Shown: positions 16,373 to 25,572 of the stretch, one piece after another
Layout of the letters: each line of letters starts with the position of its first letter
Position numbering within the stretch: the stretch's first letter is position 1
From: CAYZWU01 sp964482235
GTDB taxonomy: Bacteria > Planctomycetota > B15-G4 > CAYZWU01
Direction of reading: 5' to 3'
NCBI GenBank assembly: GCA_964482235.1
Contig: CAYZWU010000012.1
Span: 62,001 to 126,000 of the forward strand
Length of the DNA: 64,000 nucleotides
Translations under genes and position numbers: made by a program
The notes under the pieces: model-generated
The model's database searches: none
Seen by the model: the letters and a program-made list of their open reading frames with translations, nothing else
Told to the model about the DNA's origin: nothing

Positions 16373-18796
16373 CTACCCGCACTCGGAGAAGCCGCAGGTG
16401 AAGCAGGTCACGCAGCCCTCGCGGTGCTCGAGGATGCCGCCGCAGTCGGGGCAGGCGCCGCGGATCGAGAGCCCCTTGCTCTTGATGCCGCCGTTCCAGC
16501 CCTCTTCCTGGGCCTCCGCCTCGTTCCCGTTGTCAGGAGCCGGCTCCCGAGGCAGGATCGCGGTCTTTCCGGTTCCCGGACGGGCCGCCTCGCTCCGGTG
16601 ATGTTCGGAAATCTTCAGGTAGCGCTCGAGCGCTTTGCCGATCGCGTCGGCGCAGGAGAGGATCTTGCCCTCCTCGCCCCAGACGTGGGAGTGGCACGAG
16701 ATCCCCTTGAGCTGCTCGACGATCGGCTCCACGCGCGAACCGCTCCGGAAGGCGTAGGAGATCAGACGCCCGATCGCCTCGCTCTGCGAGGCGGCGCACC
16801 CGCCCGCCTTGCCGATGTGGTTGAAGAGCTCGAAGGGGTTGCCCTGTTCATCCTCGTTGATGGTGACGTAGAGGTTGCCGCAGCCGGTCTTCATCCGCAC
16901 CGTGTGGCCCTCGATCACGGCCGGTCTCGGCCGCGAGAACCCGAAGCTCCTGTCGAACTCCGCGGCGGAAGCCTCTTCGGTCCCTTCCTCCGTCGTCTGG
17001 CCACCCACGCTCAGGACCTGGTTGTCCCGGCTGCCGTTCCGGTAGACCGTGGCCCCCTTGCAGTTCAGGTCGTAGGCCATGAAGTAGATTCGCTGCACGT
17101 CATCGACCGACGCGTTCTCGGGCAGGTTGACCGTCTTGGACACGGCGTTGTCCGTGTACTCCTGGAACGCGGCCTGGATCCGGATGTGCCACTCGGGAGC
17201 CACGTCGTGGGCCGTGACGAAGACGCGCTGGATCTGCTCCGGCACATCGTCCATGCCGATCACGTTCCCCCTCTCGGCGATCTCGCTCATCAACTCCTCG
17301 GAGTAGAATTCGTACCGCTTGGCCACCTGCTCGAAGAAGGGATTGACCTCGGTGAGGCAGGTGTTGTCCATCACGTTGCGGTTGAAGCAGACGGCGAAAA
17401 GGGGCTCGATCCCGCCCGAAGCGTTGCAGATGATGCTGATCGTGCCCGTGGGCGCGATCGTGGTCACCGTGGCGTTCCGCATCATCCTGGGCTCCGACCC
17501 CTTGTTGTAGATCGACTTCCTGAAGTTGGGGAACTCCCCGCGCCGCAGGGCGAGCTGGTGGGACGCCTCGTGCGACTCCTCCTGGATGATGCTCATCACC
17601 TTGCCGGCCGTGTCGACGGCCGCCTCGGAGTTGTACGGAATCCCCATCTGGATCAGCATGTCGGCGAAGCCCATCACCCCGAGGCCGATCTTCCGGTTCG
17701 CCTTGCACATCTCCTCGATCTCGCGCATCGGGTACCGGTTGACCTCGATGACGTTGTCCAGGAAGTGGACGGCGCTGTGGGTCGTGCGTTTCAGCTTGTC
17801 ATAGTTGATCTTGCCGCCCGCCACCATCCGGCCGAGGTTGATCGAGCCGAGGTTGCAGGCCTCGAAGGGAAGAAGGGGCTGCTCGCCGCAGGGGTTGGTG
17901 CTCTCGATCTCGGCCAGCTCGGGCGTCGGATTTGACGCATTGATCTTGTCCAGGAAGATGATGCCCGGCTCGCCGTTCTTCCACGCCAGGTTGACGACCA
18001 GCTCGAAGACCTCCCTGGCCAGCAACCGGCGGACCACCTCGCCACCGTGAGGATTGACGAGATCGTAATCCTCGTCGGCCACCAGGGCTTCCATGAACTG
18101 CCTTGTCAGCCCCACCGAGATGTTGAAGTTGGAGATCGTCTTGTCTTCGGACTTTACCTGTATGAAATCGAGGATGTCCGGGTGATCCACCCGCAGCACA
18201 CCCATGTTGGCGCCGCGGCGGAACCCGCCCTGGTTGATCGCCTCGGTGGCCTCGTTGAAGACCTTGAGGAAGGAGATCGGCCCAGAGGCATAGCCGTGGG
18301 AGGTGGAGACGATGTCGTTCTTCGGCCGGATGCGCGAGAAGGAGAAGCCGGTCCCGCCGCCGCTCTTGTGGATCAGGGCGGTGTTCTTCACCGTGTCGAA
18401 GATCGATTCGATCGAATCCTCCACCGGCAGCACGAAACAGGCCGAAAGCTGCTGCAGCTCGCGGCCGGCGTTCATCAATGTCGGGGAGTTCGGCATGAAG
18501 TCGAGCGACGCCATGAGGTGGAAGAACTTCTCCTCCACCTTCCGCGGATCGTCGCCGTTGCGGACGATGTTCTCCGCAGAGGCGATGTTGCGGGCCACGC
18601 GGTTGAACAGGGCTTCGATATCCTCGACAGGCTTGCCGTCAGAGCCCTTTCGCAGATAACGCCGTTCCAGCACCTTCTTGGAGTTGTCAGATATGTTTAG
18701 AAGTTCATTCCCCGAGATCAGATCCTCGAAGACACCATTCATGTCAATGGTGGTCTCGTGCATTCCCGTTTTTTCCCCTTCGCTGACTCCAAACAT
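16373..18796 (-). CDS. nrdJ: Adenosylcobalamin-dependent (class II) ribonucleoside-diphosphate reductase
   Basis: 807 residues. The enzyme makes deoxyribonucleotides without oxygen requirement, using B12. Signs are SPTLMNAG and GGGTGFSFS in the substrate/radical barrel, the catalytic NPCGEQPLLPFEACNLGSINL region (N-x-C-x-E), GLGVMGFADML, and the NCKGATVYR segment. The C-terminal tail has four-cysteine zinc-type motifs (CPDCGG, CVTCFTCGFSECG) of NrdJ. GGAGAG precedes the ATG at 18796. It lies after murB on the same strand, 341 bases apart, and is convergent with the beta-helix gene (20-base gap). No cobalamin riboswitch or NrdR box was recognised upstream. Confidence 0.93.
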   Translation of the reverse strand: MFGVSEGEKTGMHETTIDMNGVFEDLISGNELLNISDNSKKVLERRYLRKGSDGKPVEDIEALFNRVARNIASAENIVRNGDDPRKVEEKFFHLMASLDFMPNSPTLMNAGRELQQLSACFVLPVEDSIESIFDTVKNTALIHKSGGGTGFSFSRIRPKNDIVSTSHGYASGPISFLKVFNEATEAINQGGFRRGANMGVLRVDHPDILDFIQVKSEDKTISNFNISVGLTRQFMEALVADEDYDLVNPHGGEVVRRLLAREVFELVVNLAWKNGEPGIIFLDKINASNPTPELAEIESTNPCGEQPLLPFEACNLGSINLGRMVAGGKINYDKLKRTTHSAVHFLDNVIEVNRYPMREIEEMCKANRKIGLGVMGFADMLIQMGIPYNSEAAVDTAGKVMSIIQEESHEASHQLALRRGEFPNFRKSIYNKGSEPRMMRNATVTTIAPTGTISIICNASGGIEPLFAVCFNRNVMDNTCLTEVNPFFEQVAKRYEFYSEELMSEIAERGNVIGMDDVPEQIQRVFVTAHDVAPEWHIRIQAAFQEYTDNAVSKTVNLPENASVDDVQRIYFMAYDLNCKGATVYRNGSRDNQVLSVGGQTTEEGTEEASAAEFDRSFGFSRPRPAVIEGHTVRMKTGCGNLYVTINEDEQGNPFELFNHIGKAGGCAASQSEAIGRLISYAFRSGSRVEPIVEQLKGISCHSHVWGEEGKILSCADAIGKALERYLKISEHHRSEAARPGTGKTAILPREPAPDNGNEAEAQEEGWNGGIKSKGLSIRGACPDCGGILEHREGCVTCFTCGFSECG

Positions 18797-19137
18797 CGAC
18801 TCTCTCCATTCCCCAATTCGGAGTATATAAAGACAAGACGTAACCTTGCTTTTTATTTAAAAAGACCGATCAGCACTGAAACAAAAACCATTCAGGAAAT
18901 TGGTTAAGCGGCCTGACCAGGCTGCGGTTGATTCGAGATCAACGCAAAAAAGTGCGGTCAGATAGACAGAGAAAAGAACCTCAAGCTGTTTCCCAACCGC
19001 CTTGAATCTCTCAACCGCCCATCAGCATACCACTACATCTTGGTGTTTCAATAACGAAGCCGGAAAATATGGTGTTCGAATTCGATTTGGATTACGTGAA
19101 ATCCCTGTGAGCCCCCGGAAACGGCTTCTTTCAGGGC
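18797..19137. other. Intergenic region murB-nrdJ
   Basis: 341 bases with no supported gene. It contains the nrdJ leader, an AT-rich tract around 18830-18870 that may hold the promoter, and small hairpins. One of them (GTTGA-TTCGAGA-TCAAC near 18930) has the shape of a tRNA T arm but the rest of a tRNA is missing. Confidence 0.4.
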
Positions 19138-20025
19138 TTACCATCGCTCCACCTCGAGATCGAGCTCGACGGAAAAAATCGAGAGGACCTTTGCTCTGGC
19201 CCTGTCGATCAGGCCGTCGAAATCGCGCCGCGTCGCCCCGCCTGTGTTGACCATGAAATTGGCGTGCTTCGGCGAGATCAAGGCGCCGCCCTCGGAGCTC
19301 CCCTTGAGCCCGGCCTGATCGAGCAACTGCCCGGCCGAACGGCCGGGGGGATTCTTGAAGATGCAGCCGCAGCTCCTCTGGTCGAGGGGCTGTGTCCGTC
19401 TCTTCTCCTCGAGTATCGCCCTCGTCCGCTCTCGCACCGATTCCGGTCTGTCCCGCCCGAGCCGCAGCGCCACTTCCAGGATGAACCAGCCGCCGAGGTT
19501 CGATCCACGATACCGGAAACCGCACTGCTTCCGGTTCTTCACCGTCGGTCCGCCGCCCCCCTCGAGCACAACCGCTTCCTCGAACACCTCTTCCAGCGAG
19601 CCGTGGCGCCCTCCCGCGTTCATCACCGCTGCGCCGCCCACCGTTCCGGGAATGCCGGCCAGGCCTTCCAGCCCTGTCAGCCCCTGCTTCCCGGCAAGAG
19701 AGACGAGCCGGGCGAGGGGCGCCCCGGCCCCGGCCCGCAGGATCGCGGGATCCGAGCCCGAAAGATCGACGGAATCGAACCTTCTCGTACCCACCACGAC
19801 CAGGCCGCTCTCGCCGTCGGGCGGCAGGATGTTCGAACCTCCGCCGATCGCCCGGAAGGGGATCGCTCCTCTCTGGAGAAAGGCGATGAGGTCACGCGCA
19901 GCCGCCCCGTTCTCAGGCTCGGCCAGCAGCTGCGCCGTCCCTCCCAGCCTCACCGAGGTGAGAGAGGCCAGGGACGGCCTGCTGATGGCGGCGCATGTCG
20001 CCAGCAAAGGCTTGGGCAAGTTCAC
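19138..20025 (-). CDS. murB: UDP-N-acetylenolpyruvoylglucosamine reductase
   Basis: 295 residues, an FAD enzyme reducing UDP-GlcNAc-enolpyruvate to UDP-MurNAc. Motifs: SVRLGGTAQLLAEP at the N-terminus, IGGGSNIL for FAD binding, GLEGLAGIPGTVGGA, the catalytic FRYRGSNL and SCGCIFKNPPG regions, and AGLKGSSEGGA followed by HANFMVN. The start is a GTG at 20025. Its first 113 bases overlap the end of murC in another frame, which still codes for conserved MurC sequence. It closes the dcw cluster. Confidence 0.92.
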   Translation of the reverse strand: MNLPKPLLATCAAISRPSLASLTSVRLGGTAQLLAEPENGAAARDLIAFLQRGAIPFRAIGGGSNILPPDGESGLVVVGTRRFDSVDLSGSDPAILRAGAGAPLARLVSLAGKQGLTGLEGLAGIPGTVGGAAVMNAGGRHGSLEEVFEEAVVLEGGGGPTVKNRKQCGFRYRGSNLGGWFILEVALRLGRDRPESVRERTRAILEEKRRTQPLDQRSCGCIFKNPPGRSAGQLLDQAGLKGSSEGGALISPKHANFMVNTGGATRRDFDGLIDRARAKVLSIFSVELDLEVERW

Positions 20026-21370
20026 CGATTTCGCCCGCTCCCATCAAGACAACCACGTCGTCCTCCTCGAGCAGGGCCGGCAGCCTTGCCGGCGCTTCGT
20101 GGAGGGAACCGAGAAAGCTGCTCTGCCCGTTGCGGGCGGCCACGGCATCGGCCAGGGCCTCTCCGCCGGGAAGATGGTCCACACCGGTCTCGCGCACCGA
20201 GAAGGTCTCGACGAGCACGGAGAGATCGAACTGAGCCAGCGCGTCGGCCAGGCCGTCGAAGAAGAAGGCGGTGCGGGAACGCTGGTGGGCCTGGAACACG
20301 GTGACGAGGCGGCGGCCGGGATAGGCCGTGCGCATCGCCTCGAAGACGGCCGAGATCTCGGTGGGATGATGAGCATAATCGCTGTAAACGACGCAATCCC
20401 CGATCCGGTCGACGCGTTCGAGCCGGCGCGCGACGCCGCAGAAAGACGAGACCGCCTCCCGCACCTTGCCCAGGTGCGCCCCGGCCTGCAGGGCGGCGAG
20501 GATCGCGGCGGCGGCGTTCAGCACGGAGTGGCGCCCCGGGGTGTTGAAGCGAAAGGTCCCGAGCCGGGCGCCCTGAAAGGTCAGATCGAAGAAGCTCCCC
20601 TCGCGGTCGCCCGTGACGTTGGAGATCACGAGGTCGGCCCCCTCCTCGAATCCGAAGGTGCGGACCGGCTTGTCGACGAAGCCGATGATGCGATCGAGAT
20701 AAGGAATCTCGTGCCAGGCGATCACCTCCCCCCCCTCGCGGAGCTTGCCGGCAAAGGAGGCGAAGGCGCCCCTCAGGTCATCGATATCCTTGTAGTAGTC
20801 GAGATGATCCTCCTCGACGTTCAGGAGGACGATGCAGGAGGGGCTGAGGTTGAGGAACGACCTGTCGTACTCGCAGGCCTCCACGACGAAGTGGCGGCCG
20901 CGCCCGCCGGCGCCTCCCACGCCGCCCAGGTCGGAGACCGTGCCGCCCAGCACGAAGGACGGATCGAGGCCGCACTTCTTCAGCAGGAAGGCGATCAGGG
21001 AGGCCACGGTGGTCTTGCCGTGGGTGCCGGCAACGGCCACGCCCTTGTGGGAATCGATGACACGGCCCAGCATTTCCGAGTACTTGAGCCGCGCGGCCCC
21101 TGCCAGGCAGCAGGCCCTGACCTCGGGATGATCAGGAGCAACAGCCGCCGTGTGAACCACGATATCGACGGAAGACCCGTCCGGCTCCGCATTCTCCCCC
21201 ACTCGGACCGAAAAACGATCGCTGATCAGCTTCTCCACCAGGGGAGAGAGGTGGGCATCGGAACCTGTGACCTCGGCACCGGCATCGCGGAGGTAGCGTG
21301 CCAGAGAGCTCATTCCCGCACCCCCGATCCCCACCATGTGAATCCGTGCTCCATCAGGCCACATTGCCAC
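19913..21370 (-). CDS. murC: UDP-N-acetylmuramate-L-alanine ligase
   Basis: 485 residues. Adds L-Ala to UDP-MurNAc. Motifs: MVGIGGAGMSSLARYL (nucleotide-sugar binding), VAGTHGKTTVASLIA (ATP P-loop), VVEACEYDRSFL, LLNVEEDHLDYY, and DYAHHPTEI in the C-terminal domain, ending with VLMGAGEIGEL. The start overlaps the murG stop by 17 bases; a second ATG two codons in is an alternative. The last 113 bases overlap murB. Confidence 0.94.
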   Translation of the reverse strand: MAMWPDGARIHMVGIGGAGMSSLARYLRDAGAEVTGSDAHLSPLVEKLISDRFSVRVGENAEPDGSSVDIVVHTAAVAPDHPEVRACCLAGAARLKYSEMLGRVIDSHKGVAVAGTHGKTTVASLIAFLLKKCGLDPSFVLGGTVSDLGGVGGAGGRGRHFVVEACEYDRSFLNLSPSCIVLLNVEEDHLDYYKDIDDLRGAFASFAGKLREGGEVIAWHEIPYLDRIIGFVDKPVRTFGFEEGADLVISNVTGDREGSFFDLTFQGARLGTFRFNTPGRHSVLNAAAAILAALQAGAHLGKVREAVSSFCGVARRLERVDRIGDCVVYSDYAHHPTEISAVFEAMRTAYPGRRLVTVFQAHQRSRTAFFFDGLADALAQFDLSVLVETFSVRETGVDHLPGGEALADAVAARNGQSSFLGSLHEAPARLPALLEEDDVVVLMGAGEIGELAQAFAGDMRRHQQAVPGLSHLGEAGRDGAAAGRA

Positions 21371-22490
21371 TTCCTTTCATTGATAAATCCGCTTCGATCG
21401 TATCGAGGATCCGTCCGGCAGCGTCCGGCTTGGCCATCCGGCAGGCCGACTCCCTCATGGCCAGGAGCCGGGCGGGATCATCGAGGAGATCCACCACCTC
21501 CTGCCTGAAAGTGTCCGGCACGAGGTCCTTTTCGTCGAGTATCACGGCAGCCCCTTCGGCCTCGAGCTGCTCGGCGTTCCGGAATTGATGCCTGTCCTTG
21601 TGATGGGGATAGGGCACCAGGATCGCGGGGAGGCCTGCCACCATCACCTCGGCCACCGTCATGCCGCCGGCCCGGCAGAGCAGGAGGTCGGCCGCCCGGT
21701 ATGCCTTGTCCATTTCCCGGCAGAAGGGCAGCACCCTGGTCTCGACCTCTGCGGCGTCACAGGCGGCTCGAACCGTCTCGAAGTCGCGCTCCCCGGTGAT
21801 GAACAGGACCTGGTGATCGCCCTGCAGCCTGTCGAGGCTTCGGGCCACGGTCTCGTTGAGCTTTTTCGCCCCCAGGCTGCCGCCTGCCACGAGGAGCGTC
21901 CTCCTGTCGGGCTTCAGGCCGAAGAAAGCGCGGGCCTCGGCCGCATCGATCCCCTCGCTGCTCGTTGTTTGGCCCGCCGCGCCGGCCCCTTCTCCGCGAT
22001 CCGGTGCATACCAGACCGGGCTTCCCGGCGCCGCGGCCCGGCGGCCGAGGCTCCTGGCCGTTGTATCGAAATGACAGAAGATGCGGTGCGCCGCGCGGGC
22101 CATCGTCCTGGTGGCCCGGCCGGGCACGGCGTTCGGCTCGAGGAGGTAGAGGGGGATTCGCGAGGAAAAAGCCCTCGGAATGACGGGGAGCGCTGCATAC
22201 CCCCCCGTGGCCACGACGGCATGGGGCTTGAAGATCCCCACCACCCGCCAGGCCGTGGCGAGTGCTCGCAGCCAGGGCAGGGGGTTTGCGAGCCCGGGAC
22301 GCGACGAGGCCCCGGGAAAGAGCGGCTTCACGCTCCCCGCGGACTCGTCGACGAACCAGTTCTCCACCGAGCGGCCCGAAGTGAGAAAGAAGACCTCCCC
22401 CGAGGGATCCCGTTCGCGCAGCGTTCCGGCCAGGTTGAGCGCCGGCCTGAGATGTCCGCCCGTACCGCCGGCTGCAAAAAGAATCCGCAT
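21354..22490 (-). CDS. murG: Undecaprenyl-diphospho-muramoylpentapeptide GlcNAc transferase
   Basis: 378 residues from ATG 22490, the start that puts the family's GGTGGHLRPALNLA at residues 8-21; the longer open frame upstream is non-homologous. MurG makes lipid II on the inner face of the membrane. Other motifs are VVATGGYAALPV, LLEPNAVPGRATR, VAGGSLGAKKLNE and LLLCRAGGMTVAEVMVAGLPAILVPYPH with the donor-site residues. About 25 residues after YAPDRGEG form a low-complexity insertion. Confidence 0.93.
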   Translation of the reverse strand: MRILFAAGGTGGHLRPALNLAGTLRERDPSGEVFFLTSGRSVENWFVDESAGSVKPLFPGASSRPGLANPLPWLRALATAWRVVGIFKPHAVVATGGYAALPVIPRAFSSRIPLYLLEPNAVPGRATRTMARAAHRIFCHFDTTARSLGRRAAAPGSPVWYAPDRGEGAGAAGQTTSSEGIDAAEARAFFGLKPDRRTLLVAGGSLGAKKLNETVARSLDRLQGDHQVLFITGERDFETVRAACDAAEVETRVLPFCREMDKAYRAADLLLCRAGGMTVAEVMVAGLPAILVPYPHHKDRHQFRNAEQLEAEGAAVILDEKDLVPDTFRQEVVDLLDDPARLLAMRESACRMAKPDAAGRILDTIEADLSMKGSGNVA

Positions 22491-22582
22491 CTTTCGATCA
22501 TTCCAGGATAGAGAAGCGGGCGCGAAGGAAGAGCCTGCCGCATCCGATTCTACGCTGCCTGGTTCCGGGCGCAACAAACAAA

Positions 22583-23230
22583 CTACCTGGGGATCACGAG
22601 GACGGTGCCGATGGCCAGGCGACGGGGATCGGAGATCTTGTCCTTGTTCGCCTCCAAAACCGTCTTCCACTTCGACTCGGTCCCGTAGTAGATCCGGGAG
22701 ATCTTTCTCAGGCTGTCGTTCTTTCGCACCTCGTGAGTGCGCTCCGTTCCGGTGCTTTGGACCGTGCTCGAGGGGTTGATGATCGAATCGGGCTTCCTCG
22801 GAACGCGGACGACGTCTCCCACCTTGAGCTTCTTGGGATCGATCCCCGGGTTCGCCTTCTCGATCGTCTTCCAGTGGATGGTGGATCCGTAGAATTTCTT
22901 GGAGATCGAGGAGAGGGTGTCGTTCCTCTGCACCTCGTGCTCGAAGAAGGAGCCATCCTCTGCGGACGTCGTGTCCGCGGCGTCGGGAGGCCTGTTCTCG
23001 CCCTGGGGATAGTCCACACCGGGCTCGTTGAAATCGAAGGGCGGCTGCCTTCCCTGTCCGGACGCACCGCCGCCGTCGTCGCTGCTGAAGGGGCTCGATT
23101 CGACCTCGAGGGAGAGCACTGTCGTCTCCGGATCATCTTCCGGAAGCTGATCGTTGGTCATGGTGACAAAAATGATGAGCAGGATAATCACGACCAGCGC
23201 AAAAAGGCCGTAGCGATCAAGATCGGACAT
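22583..23230 (-). CDS. Membrane-anchored protein with two LysM domains, inside the dcw cluster
   Basis: 215 residues from ATG 23230, fixed by GGGGAG 8 bases upstream. One N-terminal membrane segment (about residues 9-25), an acidic/Gly-rich linker, then two LysM modules. The first starts at HEVQRNDTLSSISKKFYGS and the second at HEVRKNDSLRKISRIYYGT. LysM binds GlcNAc-containing peptidoglycan chains. The gene overlaps the end of ftsW by 14 bases and sits where murG usually follows directly, so it is translationally coupled to division-wall synthesis. It may be a septal peptidoglycan-binding factor; this is inferred from position. Confidence 0.85.
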   Translation of the reverse strand: MSDLDRYGLFALVVIILLIIFVTMTNDQLPEDDPETTVLSLEVESSPFSSDDGGGASGQGRQPPFDFNEPGVDYPQGENRPPDAADTTSAEDGSFFEHEVQRNDTLSSISKKFYGSTIHWKTIEKANPGIDPKKLKVGDVVRVPRKPDSIINPSSTVQSTGTERTHEVRKNDSLRKISRIYYGTESKWKTVLEANKDKISDPRRLAIGTVLVIPR

Positions 23231-24425
23231 AATCATCTCCCCTAGTAAAATGTTTCGTTGTGACAAAGCGCTTCCGGAAAAAGAGGGTCACAGGATCGTC
23301 CTTGAATTTGGGAGGCGCCAGATCGGGCTCCTGCGCGATCCGGAGAAAGATCCCCACACCGATCATCAGGGCCAGCATCGAAGAGCCCCCCGAGCTGATG
23401 AAGGGGAGCGCGATTCCCTTGGCCGGCGCCACGCGCAGCACCACGGCGATGTTCATGATCGCCTGGGTGGAAATGAGCAGGAGAATCCCGAGGGCCACCA
23501 GGAAACCGAACCGGTTCTTGATCCCCATCAGGACCTTCATGCCGTGATAGACAAGCATGACAAAAACGAGAAGGATGGCCGACGCCCCCACGAAGCCGAG
23601 CTCCTCCCCGATCACGGCGAAGATGAAGTCGCTCTCGCAGAGGGGGAGGAAGTAGAGCTTGGACAGGCCGCCGCCCAGGCCCTCGCCGAACATGCCGCCG
23701 GATCCGAGAGCCGTGAGGCCCAGCGAGACGTGGCCCGTCTCCGGCGGGCAGATGAACTCCATGATCCGGCGCAGGATGTGGTCGAAGTTGGAGAGAGCGA
23801 AGAGGACCATGAGCACCATGCCGCAGGTGAACACGATGATGAAGTGGTAGATCCGGGTTCCGCCGATCACCAGCATCACCGCGGCCAGGGCGGCCATGAG
23901 AACGCACGTCCCGAAGTCGGGCTCCACCAGGGTCAGGAAGCAGATCGGCGCCACGGCCAGGAGGAGCGGGCAGAATCCATGCAGGAAGTTCTCGATCCTG
24001 TCGCCGATCCGCACGATGAGGCTCGCCAGGACGATGATCAACCCGAGCTTGGCGAACTCGGACGGCTGGATCATGAAGGGGCCGATCCGGAACCACCGCC
24101 AGGCGCCGTTCACGGCACCGGTCAATCCGGGAATCGGGATCAGCACCAGGATGAGGGTGCCGAGGACGATGAAGAGGATCATCATGTGGTGGCGCGCGAA
24201 CCAGAGATAGTTGATGCGCATCACGGTCAGCATGGCGAAGAGCCCCAGGGCGGCCTTGACGGACTGGTGAAGGAGAAGATGCATGTCGCCGTAGCCGGCT
24301 CTCGCGCTCTTCACGCCGCTCGCGCTGTAGACCATGACGAGGCCGATGCCCACGAGGACCAGTATCAGAACGAAGAAGGTCCTTGCCGAGCGCTGCATCT
24401 CCTCTTTTGCCGTGAAAGCCTCCAC
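23217..24425 (-). CDS. ftsW: SEDS peptidoglycan glycosyltransferase FtsW
   Basis: 402 residues with about ten hydrophobic segments. Polymerises lipid II at the septum with FtsI. Family signatures: GAWRWFRIGPFMIQPSEFAKLGLI, VEPDFGTCVLM, GLTALGSGGMFGEGLG, ESDFIFAVIGEELGF and ALPFISSGGSSMLALM. The C-terminal tail after the last membrane segment is about 40 residues. It follows mraY with only 16 bases between, so no murD can be accommodated there. Confidence 0.93.
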   Translation of the reverse strand: MEAFTAKEEMQRSARTFFVLILVLVGIGLVMVYSASGVKSARAGYGDMHLLLHQSVKAALGLFAMLTVMRINYLWFARHHMMILFIVLGTLILVLIPIPGLTGAVNGAWRWFRIGPFMIQPSEFAKLGLIIVLASLIVRIGDRIENFLHGFCPLLLAVAPICFLTLVEPDFGTCVLMAALAAVMLVIGGTRIYHFIIVFTCGMVLMVLFALSNFDHILRRIMEFICPPETGHVSLGLTALGSGGMFGEGLGGGLSKLYFLPLCESDFIFAVIGEELGFVGASAILLVFVMLVYHGMKVLMGIKNRFGFLVALGILLLISTQAIMNIAVVLRVAPAKGIALPFISSGGSSMLALMIGVGIFLRIAQEPDLAPPKFKDDPVTLFFRKRFVTTKHFTRGDDYVRS

Positions 24426-24441
24426 GGGCTTCTCCTTTCGT

Positions 24442-25551
24442 CTATCTCATCTTCAACGTTGCCAGCCCGATGACGGCGCAGATCCCCGCGATGATCCAGA
24501 AACGCACCGTGACCTTGCACTCCGGATCGCCCTTGAGCTCGAAGTGATGGTGCAGCGGCGCGATCAGGAACACCCGCTTCTTGTTCCTGAACCTGTAGGA
24601 GGCCACCTGGATGACCACGGAGAGGATCTCTATCACGAAGACGCCGCCGACGATGAACAGCATGATCTCCTGGCGTGACGCCACGGCGATGAAGCCGAGG
24701 AGGCCGCCCAGCGAGAGCGCGCCCGTGTCGCCCATGAAGATCTTGGCCGGATGGGTGTTGAACCAGAGGAAGCCGGCTGCCGCCCCGGTCATGGCGGCGC
24801 AGAATATCGTCAGCTCCTGGCTTCCCGGCACGGCCAGGATGAACAGATAGTCGGCATAGTCCTGGCGGCTGACCACGTAGCAGACGACGGCCATGGCGGC
24901 CGCCGTGATCACCACGCAGCCCGAGGCGAGCCCGTCCTGCCCGTCGGTGATGTTGACCGCGTTGGAAAAGAACACGATCACAAGGAAGGTGATCACCAGG
25001 GCCCCCACGCCGCCCAGGAAGCTGAGGTCGAGGACCAGATCCTTGAAGAAGGGGAAGTAGAGGTTGAGATACTCGGGCTTCCCCGTTGCCAGAAGGCACC
25101 GGAAGACGGCGAAGGCCAGCGCCGCGGAGATGGCCATCTGCAGGACGAGCTTCCTCGTCTTGGTGAGCCCCTTCTTGTCCGGCTCGGTCAGCTTGATGTA
25201 GTCGTCGATGAAGCCGATGATGCCGAAGCCGACGGTGCAGAGGAGGCCGAGCTGGAGGTAGGGGTTGTCGATGCGCCCCCAGAGCAGGGAGGAGATCAGG
25301 ATCGCGGCGAGGATGATGATCCCGCCCATGGTGGGCACATTCCCCTTGGTCCCGTGTAAGGTGTTGAGCTCCGCGGAGTCCGACTTGCCCGTCGCCTCCT
25401 TGATGCCAGCCTTCTTCAGCATCCGGATGACGTACGGTCCCACGACGAGGCAGATGACGAAAGCCGTCACCGCGGCCATGGCGGCCCGGAACGTGACGTA
25501 CCGGAAGAGGTTGAAGAGCTTGAACTGGGAATAGAAAAGATAATAAAACAA
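24442..25551 (-). CDS. mraY: Phospho-N-acetylmuramoyl-pentapeptide transferase
   Basis: 369 residues, about ten membrane segments. Transfers phospho-MurNAc-pentapeptide to undecaprenyl phosphate (lipid I). Motifs: TLHGTKGNVPTMGGI, FIDDYIKL with the Mg-binding Asp pair, VNITDGQDGLASG (usually LDGLA; Gln here), FMGDTGALSLGG and PLHHHFELKG. Follows murF by 21 bases. Confidence 0.95.
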   Translation of the reverse strand: MFYYLFYSQFKLFNLFRYVTFRAAMAAVTAFVICLVVGPYVIRMLKKAGIKEATGKSDSAELNTLHGTKGNVPTMGGIIILAAILISSLLWGRIDNPYLQLGLLCTVGFGIIGFIDDYIKLTEPDKKGLTKTRKLVLQMAISAALAFAVFRCLLATGKPEYLNLYFPFFKDLVLDLSFLGGVGALVITFLVIVFFSNAVNITDGQDGLASGCVVITAAAMAVVCYVVSRQDYADYLFILAVPGSQELTIFCAAMTGAAAGFLWFNTHPAKIFMGDTGALSLGGLLGFIAVASRQEIMLFIVGGVFVIEILSVVIQVASYRFRNKKRVFLIAPLHHHFELKGDPECKVTVRFWIIAGICAVIGLATLKMR

Positions 25552-25572
25552 GACCTCGTTCCTTCAGCTCGG

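Noticed and set aside
18900..18945. tRNA-like sequence with a T-arm shape
   Set aside because: A 5-bp stem and TTCGAGA loop are present but no acceptor, D or anticodon arm can be built around it.
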